A DNA stretch of 64,000 nt from Piper betle (Eukaryota; Streptophyta; Magnoliopsida; Piperales; Piperaceae): NCBI GenBank assembly GCA_033002965.1, contig JAURVB010003255.1, forward strand, positions 1 through 64,000, given 5' to 3'. This document shows, piece after piece, positions 11,171 through 24,420 of the stretch (its first letter is position 1; each line of letters begins with the position of its first letter). The position numbers and the translations under genes are program-made. The notes under the pieces were generated by a model. It did no database searches. It was not told where the DNA came from and saw only the letters and a program-made list of their open reading frames with translations.

Positions 11171-11196
11171 GCAAATTTTGGGGATAAAATTTCCTT

Positions 11197-11208
11197 AAGG
11201 GGGAAGGA
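11197..11208 (+). other. Polypurine tract of element G
   Basis: AAGGGGGAAGGA lies immediately before the LTR start TGTAATAAC at 11209 and follows GGGGATAAAATTTCC, the conserved non-coding tail that ends chromovirus interiors. It would prime plus-strand DNA synthesis. Confidence 0.75.
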
Positions 11209-13990
11209 TGTAATAACTAGTATTTAATTTTTATTTTCATAGGTTTATATCATGGAATATTGTTTCTTGAGACAATGACAAATTTATGCTTAGTATTTTT
11301 AGCCGAGCAAAATTTTTCTTTGTGCTTAAAATATGATATAATATGTGGTACATTGAATTATATGCATATGGGTTTGATTTTACTTTGTATGGGACATTAA
11401 AATTGGTAGAAACACTAACTTCGGCCATCAAGGTTGTTTAAGGGGAGTCAATGTTGGAATAATGATGGGCTGGCCATTTGGGAGGAAAGAGGTTTAGGTT
11501 GAAACCTTGGCTAAGGGGCTGGACTAGAATTGAAATCGGGCTTAGCCAGAGTGATTAGGGATAAGTTAGGAATTTCTAAGAAGTTGGAGGGTTAGCTAAG
11601 GAAAGGGAGAAATATTAGAGAGTATATAAGGACATGAGAAGGGATGGAGGCACTACTTTTTGGCTCAAAACTCTAGGTGATGCCCTCTCCCCTCATTCTC
11701 TCTCTGACATCCATTTCTCCTTGCCCTCTCTCATCATTCTCCTCTCTCTTTCTTAGGTTTTGGTAGGAGAAGATCATGTTAGGAAGTGTTTTAGATGTGG
11801 TTTATTCAAAGATCAAGTTAGTAATTCGACTAAAACATGTTATCTCAATAGATTCATGCATCATCAACATTATTCATGGTTGTTCATGACTGGTTGTGAT
11901 TGAAATGCATGTATTCATGATTTAATATTATTTATTCCTGTAAATTATGCATGTACACCATGATTGAGATCATTAATTTAATTTGGATGAAGGTGATTTA
12001 GGGTTAAACAACATATAATTAATGTTTGATGCATATTTTGTCTTGTTTTCATGAAAATTAATCACAAAGAAGAAGAATAAGGTGAAATCAATTAATTACC
12101 TATCTTTTTCAACCAAGAATTCTGAACCTTTAATAATGATGTAGATAGAGAGTATATAAAATTTCATTCAATTTAGAGTTGATGTGACATGGTTCATGCA
12201 AAAACCTAATCGAAATAAAAGAGATTTGACCTTTGTTGAGAGCTTTGATGACAACTTGATATTTATACCTCATCCTTTTAGAGAATGTTAATTAAGGTGT
12301 TATGAATCTACGATTAAAATTTTGTAAATTTTGGATGTTGTTTAGGCCATACACAAATGTCAAGAAGATTACAAAACATGAAGAAAATTAATATTTGAAA
12401 ATTGCTCGAGTGTAAAACCACTCTGAAATCAAGTGCTCAGACATTCTACTATTTTATTTTGAAATCCCAGAGCACGTAAACACCACCAAGCAAAGTGTTT
12501 AAATGTTATGTTGTTTTATTTTGAAGTAGAATAGCGTTGAGACGACAAAAAATAGACTGTCTGAATGCATAGGCTACAAAGACAATTTGATGTTTTTGAT
12601 ATTTAAAGGTTATTTAAAGATGATTAATGTATTAGTTAAGGTTGTTTAATATTGTTAATGATGTAGAAGTGTATTTATGTGTGATGTGATGGGTCATGTT
12701 TGTATGATGGATAAATATTCATGATATGTCATACATACACATACATGTAGGCTAGTTTAGGTAGTGATGTATAGTTTTATTTCATTGCTCAGACTAGGAG
12801 GACAGTATCTAAGAGCTCATAGAGCCTAACTATTTAGGTCTGTTTAGATGCAATTTGAGACGCTTTAAGATTCCTTCGATGCTTTTGTATGTTGAACTGA
12901 TTTAATTGAATTGTAATTTAATGCTTTGAGATGTGAAAGAAACTTAATCTGGTTAACTGAGATAGCTAGTGAGGTGGAAAGTACAACAAGTTGTTTTAAC
13001 TCCAAGCAATGTTGGGACCTATGCTTAACAATAAATAAATTGGAATTGGTTAAACTGATGGGTCATACAGATAAAACTTCGAGCATCCATCCTAAGCTAA
13101 TACATGAGTTGGGAGGCTATTGTACACACAACACTTATGATCATAATGACGGGACATTAATTGTGGGTGGTGAGATTGGCCGGTCGCATATATCATAGTA
13201 GTTTTGATGCAAATTCAAATAATTACTCACAAGAATGACTCGATGACATATATGAAATATAATTTGATGAGTTAAGTTTTCTATATTGTTTGTGAAAAAT
13301 GAGGGTATGGAGTAACTCATGTTCAGAAATTAATCTATAAAGTGAATTAAGTGTTTTAACTTAGATGGTTGAGTACATGTATAAGAACTTATGTATTGAA
13401 ATCAGACTATAGATGCAAGTAATGATTGACACTATGGATTGAGGATGTGTAAGAATTCATGTCTGAAAATCGGATCCCAAAATATAAGTTGATAATAGAT
13501 TGATTAAATGGTGTACGATTGATCAAATGAAGAGATAGTTTAATTGTCTACAATTAGGATTTGGTTATATTGTTAATATCTGAAGTCAATTAATTTATGG
13601 TGAAATTTACTTGTGATTAACTCTTATTTTCTTATTATTGATACTTCATATATAACTAGTAGATGCAACACCTCATTTGGTACTGAGAGAATAGTTTACA
13701 CTGTTCGCATGTAGTGGAGATTTAAGCTAAGCTCCAGGATGGAGGAATCAGCACTTAGAGTTTTAATTACTATCACTTGCATTATTAGTTGAGTTTACTG
13801 CATGTAGTAGACTTCCTTTTAATGGTTCGGTATATAGACATGGATATAGTATTATATTGATGGACTTGTTATTAGTATGTATGGTGGATATTGGCAACCA
13901 TCGACACTTATATTTAATATTTTTCTTTGCTTTTATGATACACTTTTATTGTTTAATAATTTTTATTAAGTAATGGTCTAACCCTTCGAT
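11209..13990 (+). mobile_element. LTR, family G copy 2 (3' LTR, right edge uncertain)
   Basis: It starts TGTAATAACTAGTATTTAAT directly after a polypurine tract. It shares with copy 3 (33649-45170) a series of boxes in the same order: the TATA box at 11623-11629, CT-rich leader, GATTCATGCATCATC, AGGTCTGTTTAG (12836), GATTTAATT (12900), TTGTACACACAACACTTATG (13120) and TTATTATTGATACTTCATAT (13632). The end is not clear; similarity fades after 13870 and the next LTR begins at 14218. About 200 bases before that, 13990-14217, hold nothing I can assign. Confidence 0.65.
11623..11629 (+). promoter_or_regulatory. TATA box of LTR-G copy 2
   Basis: TATATAAGGACATGAG followed by a CT-rich leader (11690-11760), at the same relative place as in copies 1 and 3. 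Confidence 0.6.
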
Positions 13991-14217
13991 TATAATGAAT
14001 ATGAAAAGCGGTGGATAATTTCATTGAGAGGCAAGGAGGGGTCAGACCCAGCAAAAGAAATTGTGAAAACAGGGGAAGTAGGAAGCTTTTATAGAAAAGG
14101 GAAAAATTGCCAGCCCAAGGAAATTGATAGGGCCCAAGGGCGCTAGCCTATGTGGCCTAGACCATGGAAAACATGGTCCACTAACATCATAGGCATGGTC
14201 GTGCCGAACATCGGCAA

Positions 14218-16228
14218 TGTAAAACTTGTGACTCCAGTCAGAGTTTTATAGTCAGAGCTGGTCAGTTCAACCGTTATTAGAGTTGGGTTAATTTTAAAAC
14301 ATGTGTACTGAGCTGAGGCCGGTCATGTGTGCCTAAATATATGATGATAACGTCAGTAAGACAACAGTTGAATGAGTTATCAGAATATATGAGAGTATGC
14401 CCAAATTTTTCTTTATTATTTTAGTATTAGATTGTAGAATTATTTTCTAGGCCGAATAACGCAATAGGAAGCATTACATGCAGCTTGGGAGGGTTGTTAG
14501 TTATAGAGCATGTCACTGTAATGCTATGGTATATATTATATTTTATGAGATTTTTTCCTTTTTTGGATTTTTTTAAAAATTATTACGAGTTAGTTATTAT
14601 TTTGACTCGAGTCAGAGTCGAGTCAAGTTCAATTTATGAGACGAACCCCAAACCTTCTTCTTGACCACTCATTCCCCCCACTCGACCACTCGTTCCCTCG
14701 ACACCTATTTATTCCAAACCCTCGACGCCACCCCTATACTTGTCACCAATTTTGCCGCCGGTGATCGTCGCCACCACCATCCAATCACCGCCTTGACATC
14801 GCTGACCCTCCCACGATCTTTCCTAACTAGAACAGAGCCCAATGCCACCCATCCCTGCAGGATCTTCGGTCAAACTCATCCAGTAGAACCCGATCAAACT
14901 TCAGATGCTGTCAAGCACCGAATTTGAGCTCTGATACATACGACGAACCTTAGCCATTGCCGATTTACGATGATGCAAGGTATAATTAAATCCAACTTAA
15001 TTTATTAAGGGTGATAATTATTCGCACAACATGGTAGGATTAATGAATTGGCGAGTTTGCTATTCTATTATAAAAAAATGTGAAATGTGCTTGATTGAAG
15101 TGTATTAAAACAAGTGTTAAGGAACTAATTAGGTAAAATAAGTATCGTAATATAATTCAACATAGCGTAGGAAATCTTATATTGATGTGTGGATTGATGA
15201 ATGATTGATGTGTATGTTATAGGATGTGTGAATGCATCATGAGTGGGCGTTAGCTTTTGGTTTGACGTGTAGGCATGAAGTAGGAGCTCACCGGCTAGGT
15301 GCGAGGACACGCTCAGAGATTCTACCAGGTCCATTTAAGACTTGTTTCTATTTTACTCTCTATTCTATTGTATATTGTTTTATTACTTGCAAGACGAGTT
15401 AAGTGGCATTTTATTGGATACTATTTAACCCAGGTCATTTAACCAACCAGTTTTTCAAATTAGTAACCCTCGAGGATGTGATTCCTTGAGTATGTTTTCG
15501 AAAACAAGATACTCTACAAGTTGCTTTCGAGCCTGTTATATAAATCCCTTCCTAGACCTATATATAGCTTTATCGAGTTTTTAGTGAGACGAGAGATGAA
15601 AAAACTGACTTACACGTACCATGAACAGGTGCACGTGCCACTCAAAGTGGGCTCTAGATTAGTGAGCGGGTTAGTCCAATCCCGAGGAATCCTGACAACT
15701 CCCATTTTGAGTTCCTCACACTCAGAGAAACGTGGAGGTTTATGGGTACTGTTTAGTAAAGTGGATGTTTGGACTTGTGGATCAAAGGGTATTAAATGAG
15801 ACTGCCAGAAAGTTCTCGGTCTTCATGCTCAAGTCCGGGAGAATTATGGATGAAAGGAGTGGGCTTGGGATATACTAGTAGTCTCGAGGGACCAAAAAAT
15901 GAAATGAGAAAATGTCGAGAGAGGCATTAGCATCAATAGAGCAGTCAATTCAAGATGTTACCGCTGTAGCCCAGTGGCTCCTCATTAGGTGCCCTTCAAA
16001 TAGTTCTAGTGATGGGAATGTGCTAGCCTAGACAAAGGGGCAGGGAAGTCTCTATTACACACATGTCAAACGATTGAATGTTAATGTTTTGTTGATGTTG
16101 AAGAGTATGACAATGTTTTCGGATTACAAATAAAAAAAGATACATGTGGAAGAGATATGTGTCCGGATGGAAGGGCAGTTTTTCCACTCATTTAATCGAC
16201 TCAAATAAAAAAAGAAAGAGTATGACAA
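14218..16228 (+). mobile_element. LTR of the C/D group, truncated at its 3' end
   Basis: It begins TGTAAAACTTGTGACTC and its first 500 bases match the reverse complement of the solo LTR at 46871-49794 (including ATATATGATGATAACGT and AGTTATCAGAATATAT). The block GTTTTATTACTTGCAAGACG with GAGTTAAGTGGC (15380-15410) and CCTCGAGGATGTGAT (15467-15482) is shared with families C and D, and 15640-15800 (TCCTGACAACTCCCATTTTG) with D. The GGGACCAAAAAATGAAATGA segment near 15890 and ACACATGTCAAACGATTGAA (16061) resemble C. The final LTR portion is absent: an inverted LTR starts at 16229. Confidence 0.7.
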
Positions 16229-16231
16229 TGT
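16102..16231 (+). repeat. Direct repeat AGAGTATGACAATGT, 115 bp apart
   Basis: The 15-base word occurs at 16102-16116 and 16217-16231. AAATAAAAAAAGA also precedes or follows both. The second copy overlaps the terminus of the inverted LTR at 16229, so part of the match may be target sequence duplicated around an insertion or a slippage product. Confidence 0.6.
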
Positions 16232-19053
16232 AACACCTCAATTTTGGTTCACCTATGAATCGAATTACAAATATTACGATCGAGTCAAGTCATGCCTAAA
16301 GTTGTTGGTCAGTAATACTCGATCGATAAAAAAGATCGAAACAACACGCTTGATGTCATGAGAATAGAAGATATTGTAAAATATATGTCAAAAGACATCA
16401 AATATAAATAAAAGTAAGAAAGAAAATAACTACGCTGAACTCAAGTATGTGTAGCGTTTATTTCTCCTCCCACCAAAGTCGACACAGGATTGCAAGACCT
16501 ACATATATGATATGAAAAATGTTAATAAAGAGTGTTACTGATTCGAAAAATAACAAGTACAAACTGACAATCTAGTATTCTATTGCCCAGAGAAACTTAC
16601 GAAACTACAAAATTGTCTCACACTAGGCGGTAAGCAAACATACTTAAATAAGTGACGGTGCACATGCATGGCTAATATTCATAATCATGCATATAACGCA
16701 TACGCCCTCACATCCTCTTTATTACACCCGCCATGGTTCTCGAGTGGAAAAAGGAAGGATTAGTTAGTGCCATAAATTCTGGAAATGTATTGCGATACGC
16801 ACTACCTTAATACTCCGCACTACCTCAAGGTCTGAAGGTCTGAAGGAGTACACACTTTTAGTTGTAAAAGCCGTAAACCCTCATATTTATGCATATAGGC
16901 TTGGGACAGAATTTAATACTTACTTTCTAGATATTATCTTTCGAAAGCCATCAAGAACCTTGAAGTTTTTTAAATATATGTAGCAAACACAACTAAATGG
17001 CCCGATATTGGAGGAATATGATAAAATGCGGTTGATGTTGTCCTACATCTAAAACACAGTTAAACTCGACATGCAGGGAGTCAAGCAAAGATCAAACAAA
17101 GGGAAAGTCTTATGGACCTGTTGTTCCAAGCTCCAAGCTCAGACTATGTAACCTATATCAAAACCCACTGGTAAGTAAAATACTAATATTTCTATATAAT
17201 ACATGCTCGTGGTGTTTGCTAACAACAACAATATATCGTAATAAATAAGACAGTGATAAATAAACATACAACTAAACCTCCAGCACACAAATCAAGAAAT
17301 AAGAAAAAATAACTAATAAATATATATGTATATCAGTAAATAAATATATACAAGTTTGTAAACATAATAGACTAATATTCATAAGTAAATATAATATTAA
17401 TAATAACAAATAAACATGTAAACATTCATCATATACAAAAAACATATAACTAAAATAAATAAGCAATAATGAATGAATAAATAACAATACTCATAACATT
17501 AAAACATGCTAAATGATATGAATATACATCTAAATTAATGTGCGAGTTTTCAAATTACAAAATGGTCGAAAAACAGCAAAAAATAATTAAAAATGAGCTG
17601 AATCGGACCGAACCGAGTTGGGCCGAGTCAACTTGGTCTCGGTTAAATAAACTACTGGGTTGGGTCGGCTAGGATGGTCTGGACTGATGGACATAGACAC
17701 GGGCTCAAACTAGCTAACTCCAACACAGCCAGGTAGACTTGAACAAGAGTAGGCATACGCGAAAATGGGCAAATAGGCCAACCGGGGGGAGGCAGTGCCC
17801 GTCGCTGGAAAATGGAGAGGGTGGCATGGCGGATGTTGTTGCCAGTCACGATTGATAGAGGGGAGGATGTGGAATGTGATGGCAGTGGCGATCTCCATGG
17901 TCTGGCTGTTGGCCAACTAGAAAATCGAAAAGTTGTGGTATCCCTGCCATGTTCGGGTACGTTGCCAGCAATGATCGTGGCCATGGTGATGGTCATGGGT
18001 ACTCTCAAAAGATTGACCGTCAAGTGAGGAAACTATCTGGGATGACAGTTGGTGTCTGGCTAGTGGCTGGCTGAAAAATGGCCGAAAATGATCGAAAACA
18101 CCGCCTGGCAAGTGTGAGCCGCCGTGGCGATTGCGGCCACAACAGAGGTTAGTGTCAATCTCAAATGGAAGATCTCGGTGAGGAGAAATTGTCGGAGTAG
18201 TTGGCCTTGCTGCAAAATGTTCCAAAAGGTGGTGGTGGAGGTGATAAATAGTCATTAAAACTTGGTCGCTGGCGGCGACAATGAGTACAAATTGATAGCT
18301 GGCCATGAGGTGGTCATTGGGGAGCTGGTCCAGTGGCTTGGGGTAAGCCAGAGACTAGCCGGCAGCGAGCCAAAGTCACAGCTGTGCTATGGGTGTAAGG
18401 CTACGAAAATGTGGGAAAGTTACTGAAAATCAAAGGGAATATGCTAGGTTTGACGTGGACAGCTTAGATCTTACCACGTGGCATGACCTAAAAGTTTGAC
18501 ATCTCGTGGTCTAGTGGTACCCACCTATGGGTATATGCAATATCATATGGACAAAAAGCTTGAATTGAAACCGTCAAAAGTGAAACTGACTCGAGTCCTA
18601 AAAGTGACTCTATCGACGGGAATCGAGGCAAGAAAACTAAATAGGCCTCAAACCCTTAACTCAATCAGGGAAAAATCTGTGACTCAATCAAGCCGGGCCC
18701 ATAGGGGCAATTCGATAGTTCGATATCCCTAAGAAGCATGTAAATGAAATACAATGAAAATCCCCAATAGATAATAAATGCTACAATGACCTAGATGTAG
18801 GTTTAATTCATAAAAATCATTTGTATACCTTGTGTTTATTACTGATAACTTGTATTCTACTATAGCCTAACTGAATTTATCATCTACATGTTAGGCATAC
18901 TCAGCTACCATAATATGCTCATATGGCCATCTAGGCCCCATACTCATGCTTTGAAAATTTGTCTGGCTTGAGCTCATTCGAACCTACTCGAGACTGGCTC
19001 GAACGGGGTAAACTACAAGTGGGTAAAACCCTAACTCGAATCTGGGTTTTACA
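16229..19053 (-). mobile_element. 3' LTR of a minus-strand family-E element (2.83 kb)
   Basis: The left end TGTAACACCTCAATTTTGG is the complement of a GGTGTTACA-type end, and the right end TCTGGGTTTTACA is the complement of TGTAAAACCC. To its right, on the minus strand, lies a polypurine tract, which identifies it as the 3' LTR. The family matches the plus-strand LTR at 51959-54325 and the inverted pieces at 24922 and 51254 (GAGTCAAGTCATGCCTAAAG near the end). GC-rich 17650-18480 corresponds to the GC-rich middle of other C/D/E LTRs; apparent frames there (17652-18023, 17917-18306) lie inside the LTR and are not genes. Confidence 0.75.
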
Positions 19054-19088
19054 ACCTCTCTTCCATATAAAAATTTCGTTCTCAGAAT
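19054..19088 (-). other. Polypurine tract region of the minus-strand family-E element
   Basis: On the minus strand this reads TCTGAGAACGAAATTTTTAT followed by ATGGAAGAGAGGT and then the LTR start TGTAAAACCC. The pattern (GAxGAAATTT tail, purine run, TG) equals that before the 3' LTRs at 11209, 39354 and 61024. Confidence 0.7.
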
Positions 19089-22000
19089 TTCTCACATCAA
19101 CTGTGATTAGAAGACTCAACTGAAGATGTCATCTCATTGGCAAACTAGTAGCTCTCCTTCGAAAGCTAGTTGCACATGGCCCAAATGGACCAACATGATG
19201 CTGGAACCCTGAACACTGATGAAGCTCGTTAGCTCCTTAATAATCTTGCTGGACGGACTACACGTGACCTGTAATCATTTGGAGAAACATGCCATACATG
19301 TTGGAATCATCTGACTTGACTGACCATACAAGCTCGATTAGTCCGCTGGACTAGCTCATAGGGTCACTAAAAACTATAGGGACTGGAATATAATGACCTT
19401 GGTGGGAAAACCCTAGGTTCACCCTAAGGGTTTACTGGGTGGTCAAGTAGGTACTCTAAAGTACTATAGGGTACTAGTCTGAGCTACATCAGAAGAAACT
19501 ATTTCGATGTGAGGTATGTGGCCTAACATCTACCCATGTCTCCCTGATCCTCATCGATGTTACAGGTCAACTATGTGTACCCTCAGGGCACTCTGCTTCA
19601 AGTCCTATGGCTATACTAGGGTGTCCTATGAGTCTTGCTAGCATATGGTGGACTCTAGTACCAAATAAAGGTATATGCTAATGAGTTGTATGGCTCACTA
19701 TCACCAGTTTAGGTCAAACACTTAGGGGTCCCAAGAAGAGGAACCATACCGCTCACTAGGTCCTAGCTAACTCAGTCCCAAGTCAAATATCTCACTATGC
19801 TCCATAATGTACCAAGGACAGCTGCTATGACTCTACTGTGTGCTATGACTCTCGTAACTATCTATACATCCACTAACTATTGTTGAAGGGGCTCTCTATG
19901 ATGGAATGATGGTGAGAACACCTGTACATGGACAACGTGTCTCAAGGAGTATGAAAGCATACTCTAAATGGAACTATGGAGTCTGCATCTGGTCTGTGGC
20001 ACATGCACTGGTTAATGTCTGCTCATATCAACCATTTTGGAAAATAAATAATAGGACTAATATATCTAGAAGGGTAAGTGCAAAAATACTTGGGTGAAGG
20101 CTTGGCTCTGTCTGACATCTTTGATCATATGTAAAGAGATTGGATCTCTCATAAAAAACTAGTCTCACTCCTCAGGACTCTGACCAGGTCTCTAATCCTC
20201 ACGTGGTTTGACACCATGTGTGCTCGGAGTGTACACTAGGCTGATAAAATTCTACTAGGTATGTACATCACTCTATATTTGGTGATGTGAGGATCTCCGT
20301 TTGAGTCACAATCGGGTAATGAAACTCTGTATAGGATATTGTGTGCCTCAAACATATCTCTACGATCATCATGATTGGATTTCGCTATAGGTGGCCAACC
20401 TATAGAACGACTAATCAATGACGAGTCTAAGAAACAACTCCTATGTGGCTCTAGTTCAATCAACTAACAGTAGGCATGTATTTATCGATACCACACTAGT
20501 CATGCACTTCTAAACGGATGGGATTCAAATGATCCAAAGAACCACTATCCTTCATTGAATCTACGGAGGACTCATAATGAGGTTTGGCATGCGTCTCGTT
20601 CGTTCTTTAATGGTGTTTGACCTGCTGTCCCACATCTATTTGTAGCACTAATCTTGACTCGCATGACTACTTCCACTGTGGAAGACCCTCAAGCAAAGCC
20701 ATAAGTCAAGATGAGCATACACTTGTGTCCCTCTATCTAATCAGCATGATCCTGTTTGACTAAAGTCCTTGTCTACATCGCTCCCAAGCTTGGGTGAAGT
20801 TGTCTCCTCCAGACTAGTCTATCATTGGCTACTTCCACTGTAAGTTGTAAACAGAACCACGAAGGTGCCTCACACTCAAGATAAAAGCTAAGTCCTATGT
20901 CTCAAAGTAAGAACCTAATCGTTCTCATGAAGCACAAAGAAAACACTCTCTCCCTCATGGACACTCCCTCAGCTGAACCCACCATCTAAGCCAAAGGTTC
21001 TAATATGAGTCGAACTCCTCTCTCTAGTTGAGGTCACACTACATGTCTAACCATCCACATGATCTATATACCCTAGCTATAACTTATACAACTGTTGTCA
21101 TACTAACTGAACAATTTCACTATTGTGGTCATCTCATCTGGAGGTCACACTGCCCTATTCTAGGACTCTGTCCATATACATCCCTAAAAGACTCACTAAC
21201 TCTATCTGATGATCCCTACAAAAGTGTCACTAACACTATCTTGCAATACACATTTGACCCCAGGATGTCAGGTGAAGGCTATGATATGCAAGATGGTTGG
21301 TGAAGTCAATCATGTGCGATCGCATCCAAATAATTCTAGTGCGCCTAACTTTTCTTCGCCTCGGATGATGTTACCGTAGCTATATCTTGTCATCAATCTC
21401 TGACCCAACTATGCTCTCAATGTTGTGACATGTGGTCTCTATTCAAATCTAAGAACATCCTCAAGTAGTTGTCCTCCTGTAGGGTGAGGTAACCACTTGG
21501 CTTTGCTTTTACTATAACTACTCACTCAGACAGGGGTAGTATATCACAGACGGTGGTAATGCATCACGGTCGATGGTTGGGAAACATATATGGCAGTAGT
21601 GCTATTGGGTCTATGGTAGTTCATCACAGTCGGTAGTTGGGCAACTCGGACGGTGGTTATGCATCACAAAATGTGTTTGTTCTACTTGAACGACGGTTGT
21701 GCTACTTGGACGGCAGTTGTGCAATCCAAGTGCTAAAGCCTGATCCTGATCATGTACAACATCAACCCATTACTGTCTCTGGTATGTTTATCTCCCTGTG
21801 TCTATCCCCCCAGAGGTAGCTGCTATCAAATTGGCTCAAGTTATCCAACTATGTGTGTCTGATCTAGATGGGTCTAGATCATAGTGTTGACACATACAAT
21901 GGAAAGATAATGTTGAGCCCACGCTAGTTTCCTAGAATCTGGAGTGACTGTTCCCATAAGCATTGATTGGTTCACAATAGCAATCACTGATCTAGATCTG

Positions 22001-22249
22001 CTAGCATCTATCCAAACTCTCATTTGTGCTCCAAATCTTCCAAGTGCTTAATTGGATTTGCTGGCATAGTCACAACCTACATCCACAAGGATTTGTCTAA
22101 AAGTCTATGTTCCCCAATGTAGACCTCGGACTATGACTAACGGATATGTTTGAGGCACTCGATAATCCATGCTCATGTGTCACATAACTGCATGAGTATC
22201 TCCATACTCCAAGCTTCCTACTAGTGTCATCTATTAAGGGTGTTTGGTG
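19089..22249 (-). mobile_element. Non-coding interior of a minus-strand family-E element, part 1
   Basis: Three kilobases without recognisable gag or pol. Read on the minus strand, 22249 down to 21830 matches 54770-55420, the interior next to the primer site of the plus-strand family-E LTR (shared words GAGTATGGAGATACTC, GAGCATGGATTATCGAGTGC). That fixes orientation and membership. The longest frames (20236-20463 minus, 75 codons; 21028-21303 plus, 91 codons) show no domain that I recognise. Long LTRs with a long non-coding interior fit a large retrotransposon derivative (LARD). A loose repeat of CGGTGGT/CGGCAGTTGTGC words occurs at 21540-21725. Confidence 0.6.
21540..21725 (+). repeat. Degenerate short direct repeats (CGGTGGTTNTGCATCAC-like)
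   Basis: Words such as GACGGTGGTAATGCATCAC, GGCAGTAGTGCTATTGG, GACGGTGGTTATGCATCAC, GACGGTTGTGCTACTTGG and GACGGCAGTTGTGCAATCC recur every 20-40 bases. Copies are poor, so the number is uncertain. Confidence 0.45.
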
Positions 22250-22520
22250 TGTAAAGACCCGGAAAAAAAAATTTCATTAGCTGGTTAAGTATGAATTACC
22301 CGGTTAAATTGAAAAGTAATTTCTAATCGGACGATTCTAGTTGAATCAGTCGAGTCAAACACATTAATTATCCATTTAACCATTTAAGTGAACCATACCA
22401 TGTGCCCATTTAAGAGGTTGAGTGAAAAGGTTAAGTGAACCGTGTTAATTACCCAATTACCCGGTTAAAGGAATTATGGTGAAAGGGTGCTTCCACAAAC
22501 CCTAGCCGTCATTTATTCTT

Positions 22521-22528
22521 TATAAAAG
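22521..22528 (+). promoter_or_regulatory. TATA box of solo LTR-A
   Basis: TATAAAAG followed by GAGAAGTGGAGGGCG. The other two LTR-A copies have TGATAAAAG (1538) and TGTAAAAG (minus strand near 43980) at this place, so only this copy keeps the consensus. Confidence 0.6.
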
Positions 22529-23749
22529 GAGAAGTGGAGGGCGTCATCTACATCTTTTTCTTCCTTAGATAGACGCTGGTTTTCCACCTTCGCTCGGGTA
22601 ATTTCTTTTCCTTTCTTTTTCTTTTGTTGCATGCATATACATGTTGCATAAATCATAAACATGATAAACATAAGAATCAAATAAGAAATCAACAAGGGAA
22701 GAAGAGAACCAGGAGGACGTCCTGCTGTTTTTGCAGCAGCAACAACACCATCTTCCATCCTTGTGAGTTGGGTTGACGTGCTGGAAGTAGGGAGTGCTCC
22801 CAGCGGTGTTGCTGGCCAGACGTGGATCCGCCATGGAAAGGGCAGACTGATCGTCACTTGGGGTGGTTCTGGTCGTCACCTTGATGGGGCAGGACATGGT
22901 CACCATGGCTGCTGGTCGGCCACCATGAATGGTGAAATTAAGGTCCCCATGTGGGGTGTAGTCCGAGTTTCATGAGATAGCAGCGGATAAAGATTGGATC
23001 TTTGGGGTTTTCCAATCGGATCAGTGGGGTAGATAAAAGATGGGGTCTGAAATTGGGTGGAAGGAAAAGAAGACATGCTGGTTTTGGGTGCGAAGAAGAA
23101 GAAGGTATGGGAAAGAGAAGGACGTCGGGGAAGAAGAAGGGCAGTTTTGTAAATATGGGATGACTCGAAACGGTCGAGTTAAAGATAAGTTACAAATAAC
23201 TGTACTAATGACATCCTTAAATTAGGATAATACAAATCAGTTAAAGAACATACTAATACTAGGAATTAAGTATTGAGTATGGTTAATAATTAAGTTATTA
23301 ACTAGTAAATAAAGGTTTTATTTGGGATAGTTAATTGGAAATGTGAAAAAAAGGACTTAATAGATTATATCACATTGATAATAAATTATCATTGAACTTA
23401 CTAGAAATTAAATAATTAATGAAGTCCAGCATGATATATTTTATATCTTCAAAATCGATAGTACATCAGTCATATAGTTGCATGTAGGCTCATGCAAAAT
23501 AAAATTATACTAATGTATAATTTTATGCCCTCATTCAGATTAGGGTAAGCGGATCACAGTCAGACGTAATCACAAATCAGGTATGTATAATAGGTAGAAC
23601 ATCGTATTTTCCTTGTTGGTAGCCTAGGTCGGCCTGAGCCCAGAATCGACTACCATGCACCGAGTGCAACCGGGGTCAATGAATTGACTCAGTCCGACAC
23701 TGGGTCGTGTTATGTGCGTGAATTTTGTAATGCATTGACATTGTTTTGG

Positions 23750-24420
23750 AGTAGTGATAGCCACCCCATAAAAAGGCTACGGCCGGGGTGAGTGAGGCAC
23801 AACAATTCCTCCATCGCACTGGAGTGCAGTGATAGCCGCCCCATAAAAGCTAGGCTTACACGGCCGAGTGAGTGACGTAGTAGGCTGTGAGGCACTGGCA
23901 CTAGAGTTGGCAGTGAGAGCTTCCCCACAAATGGGGCATAGCAATCACCTGTGTGCAGTGATAGCCGCCCCACAAAAAGGCTACGGCCGGGGTGTGCAAG
24001 GCATTGTCATTGGAGTGCAGTGATAGCCTCCCCATAAAAAGGCTACGGCCGGGGTGTGCGAGGCATTGGCACTAGAATTGATAGTGAGAGCTTCCCCGCA
24101 AACGGGGCATAGCAATCACCTGAGTGCAGTGATAGCCGCCCCACAAAAAGGCTACGGCCGGGGTGTGCAAGGCATTGGCACTAGAGTGCAGTGATAGCCT
24201 CCCCATAAAAAGGCTATGGCCGGGGTGTGCGAGGCACTGGCACTAGAATTGGTAGTGAGAGCTTCCCCACAAATGGGGCATAGCAATCACCCGAGTGCAG
24301 TGATAGCTACCCCACAAAAAGGCTACGGCCGGGGTGTACGAGGCACTGGCATTGGAGACGGTAGTGGTAGCCTCCTCACAAAAAAGGCTACGGCCGGGGT
24401 GTGCGGATCACAGCGGATAC
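23750..24420 (+). repeat. Family-A hairpin tandem array (copy 2, longest plus-strand array)
   Basis: About nine units containing GTGATAGCC, CCCCACAAAAAGGCTACGG and CCGGGGTGTGCAAGGCA alternate with units carrying GAGAGCTTCCCC and GGGGCATAGCAATCACC. Short units are about 62 bases, long ones about 107, giving a higher-order period of about 170. Inverted repeats inside the unit (GCCGCCCC/GGCTACGGC, CCCC-N6-GGGG) allow foldback. One unit near 23850 is disrupted by an insertion reading GCTAGGCTTACACGG. Confidence 0.8.

Noticed and set aside
14920..14945. GAGCTCTGATACATA as an inverted primer site
   Set aside because: It lies inside an LTR in the plus orientation with no LTR end next to it, and the match beyond CTCTGATAC is poor.
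23750..24420. CRISPR-like look of regularly spaced repeats
   Set aside because: The repeats are adjacent tandem units with no unique spacers, in a plant LTR context.
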